In this document: positions 10,880 through 11,435 of the stretch, piece after piece
How positions within the stretch are numbered: position 1 is the first letter of the stretch
Layout of the letters: the number at the start of each line of letters is the position of its first letter
Assembly (NCBI GenBank): GCA_046539045.1
Contig: JBKHHU010000111.1
Coordinates: 1 to 11,435, forward strand
Reading direction: 5' to 3'
DNA length: 11,435 bases
From: JBKHHU01 sp046539045
GTDB lineage: Bacteria; Planctomycetota; Phycisphaerae; SM23-33
Made by a program: the position numbers and the translations under genes
Notes under the pieces: generated by a model
Seen by the model: only the letters and a program-made list of their open reading frames with translations
What the model was told of the DNA's origin: nothing
The model's database searches: none

Positions 10880-11435
10880 TCAAAGGGTTTCCAGAATGCC
10901 CTGGCTCATACCCAGGACGATCGTGTCCCCGACCATGAGCTGCCGGGGAGAAGTCAACGCGACTCCGTTTATCAGTGATGGATTCGAAGCCTTGAGATTG
11001 TGAGCAACCAAGCCGTTCTTGTTCCACGTGAACCGAATGTGCTGGCGGGACAACGACCGGTCTCCAGGCAGGAGCTGCTGACGGCCGACATGGGTATCAC
11101 CAGCCGGAATGCGAAATACCTCTCCCGCCAAGGGGCCGGAGGTGAGTCGCAGCCTCGCAATGGTTTCCGGAAACGGGGCTCCGCAGACAATACACGCTGC
11201 AATGTCATCTCCGATCGGGGTACGACACGACAGGCATCTCGATAGGCCATAGCCCCTTTCCAGTCGACCTCCGCAGTAGCAGCAGTAGACCGATGCCAAC
11301 GAGGCCAATCTCTCTCCGCAATGGGGGCAGTTAACCTGGGCCGAGACTGCTTTCGGTGCGGTGTGGCCGCGCAGGCACTCAATCACTTCACGGTCCGAGG
11401 AGGGTCTGCTCTCGGGGGATTTCGCCAACAGCTTC
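10880..11435 (-). CDS. Zinc ribbon-FHA domain protein (5' end outside window)
   Basis: At least 182 aa. The frame is open to the window edge; the only nearby start inside is a TTG at 11428, so the true start probably lies beyond. Numbered from that TTG: zinc-ribbon pairs C34/C37, C49/C52, C65/C68 and C79/C82 form two treble-clef units. The FHA domain spans about 92-180, with G115-R116, the phosphopeptide-binding S127-x-x-H130 (SLSRQH), N149 and the N154-G155 turn (SLINGV). It should bind phosphothreonine peptides in the cytoplasm. No kinase is in the window; one may lie upstream. It sits 16 bases before the VWA gene, in one operon. Confidence 0.88.
   Translation of the reverse strand, partial: KLLAKSPESRPSSDREVIECLRGHTAPKAVSAQVNCPHCGERLASLASVYCCYCGGRLERGYGLSRCLSCRTPIGDDIAACIVCGAPFPETIARLRLTSGPLAGEVFRIPAGDTHVGRQQLLPGDRSLSRQHIRFTWNKNGLVAHNLKASNPSLINGVALTSPRQLMVGDTIVLGMSQGILETL

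Noticed and set aside
1..11435. CRISPR array, tRNA or rRNA genes
   Set aside because: No regularly spaced repeats, cloverleaf or rRNA-like stretches were seen on either strand; the only direct repeat is the coding Ubl duplication.

Overview
The window is GC-rich (judged by eye) with tightly packed genes, most on the minus strand. Nearly every protein carries short CxxC zinc-binding motifs. Ribosome sites are of the GAAAGGA type, and there are many ATGA/GTGA overlaps. The organism looks bacterial; a Planctomycetota-like or related environmental bacterium is my best guess from the protein style, not proven. A DUF2958-type protein, an archaeo-eukaryotic-type (AEP) primase and an excisionase-like HTH protein suggest an accessory element such as a plasmid, integrative element or genomic island. 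No transposase, integrase, tRNA or CRISPR array was seen.

Left part (1-3260). Two paralogous small membrane proteins with a C-terminal zinc ribbon lie on the plus strand (256-570 and 2896-3192). Between them is a minus-strand operon that reads leftwards from 2720: a 60-aa zinc ribbon/AT-hook protein, a 274-aa double zinc ribbon plus winged-helix protein, a 125-aa unknown, and a 136-aa winged-helix protein. The 2721-2895 gap is a divergent promoter region. A perfect GC hairpin (3239-3264) separates the second membrane gene from the convergent operon to its right.

Centre (3279-6180, minus strand). This is a complete ubiquitin-like conjugation cassette. In transcription order it encodes a tandem two-copy ubiquitin/ThiS-like protein, an E2-like enzyme fused to a long RING/treble-clef-like cysteine array, a JAB (JAMM) metallopeptidase, and a minimal ThiF/E1-like adenylating enzyme. 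Expected logic: JAB cuts the tandem precursor and/or removes it from targets, E1 activates it, E2 accepts it at Cys188, and the attached zinc domain acts as a built-in E3-like targeting module. Both Ubl copies end in Gly-Ala-Ala rather than Gly-Gly, which is the oddest point. Relatives known from comparative genomics are the bacterial Ub-E2-JAB-E1 operons, PRTRC plasmid cassettes, BIL-type operons and CBASS Cap2/Cap3.

Right part (6374-11435, minus strand). Upstream of the cassette come a 176-aa zinc-ribbon protein and a DUF2958-like protein (coupled), a roughly 470-bp stretch with no secure gene, a zinc-finger protein with a long Asp/Glu tail, a hairpin-rich spacer, an excisionase-like HTH protein, an AEP primase, a proline-rich two-helix membrane protein, a zinc ribbon-VWA protein with a complete MIDAS, and a zinc ribbon-FHA protein cut by the window edge. 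The FHA-VWA-TM-primase-HTH block looks like one operon. Whether it and the ubiquitin cassette form one functional system (replicon maintenance, defence or stress response) is inference from adjacency and shared style.
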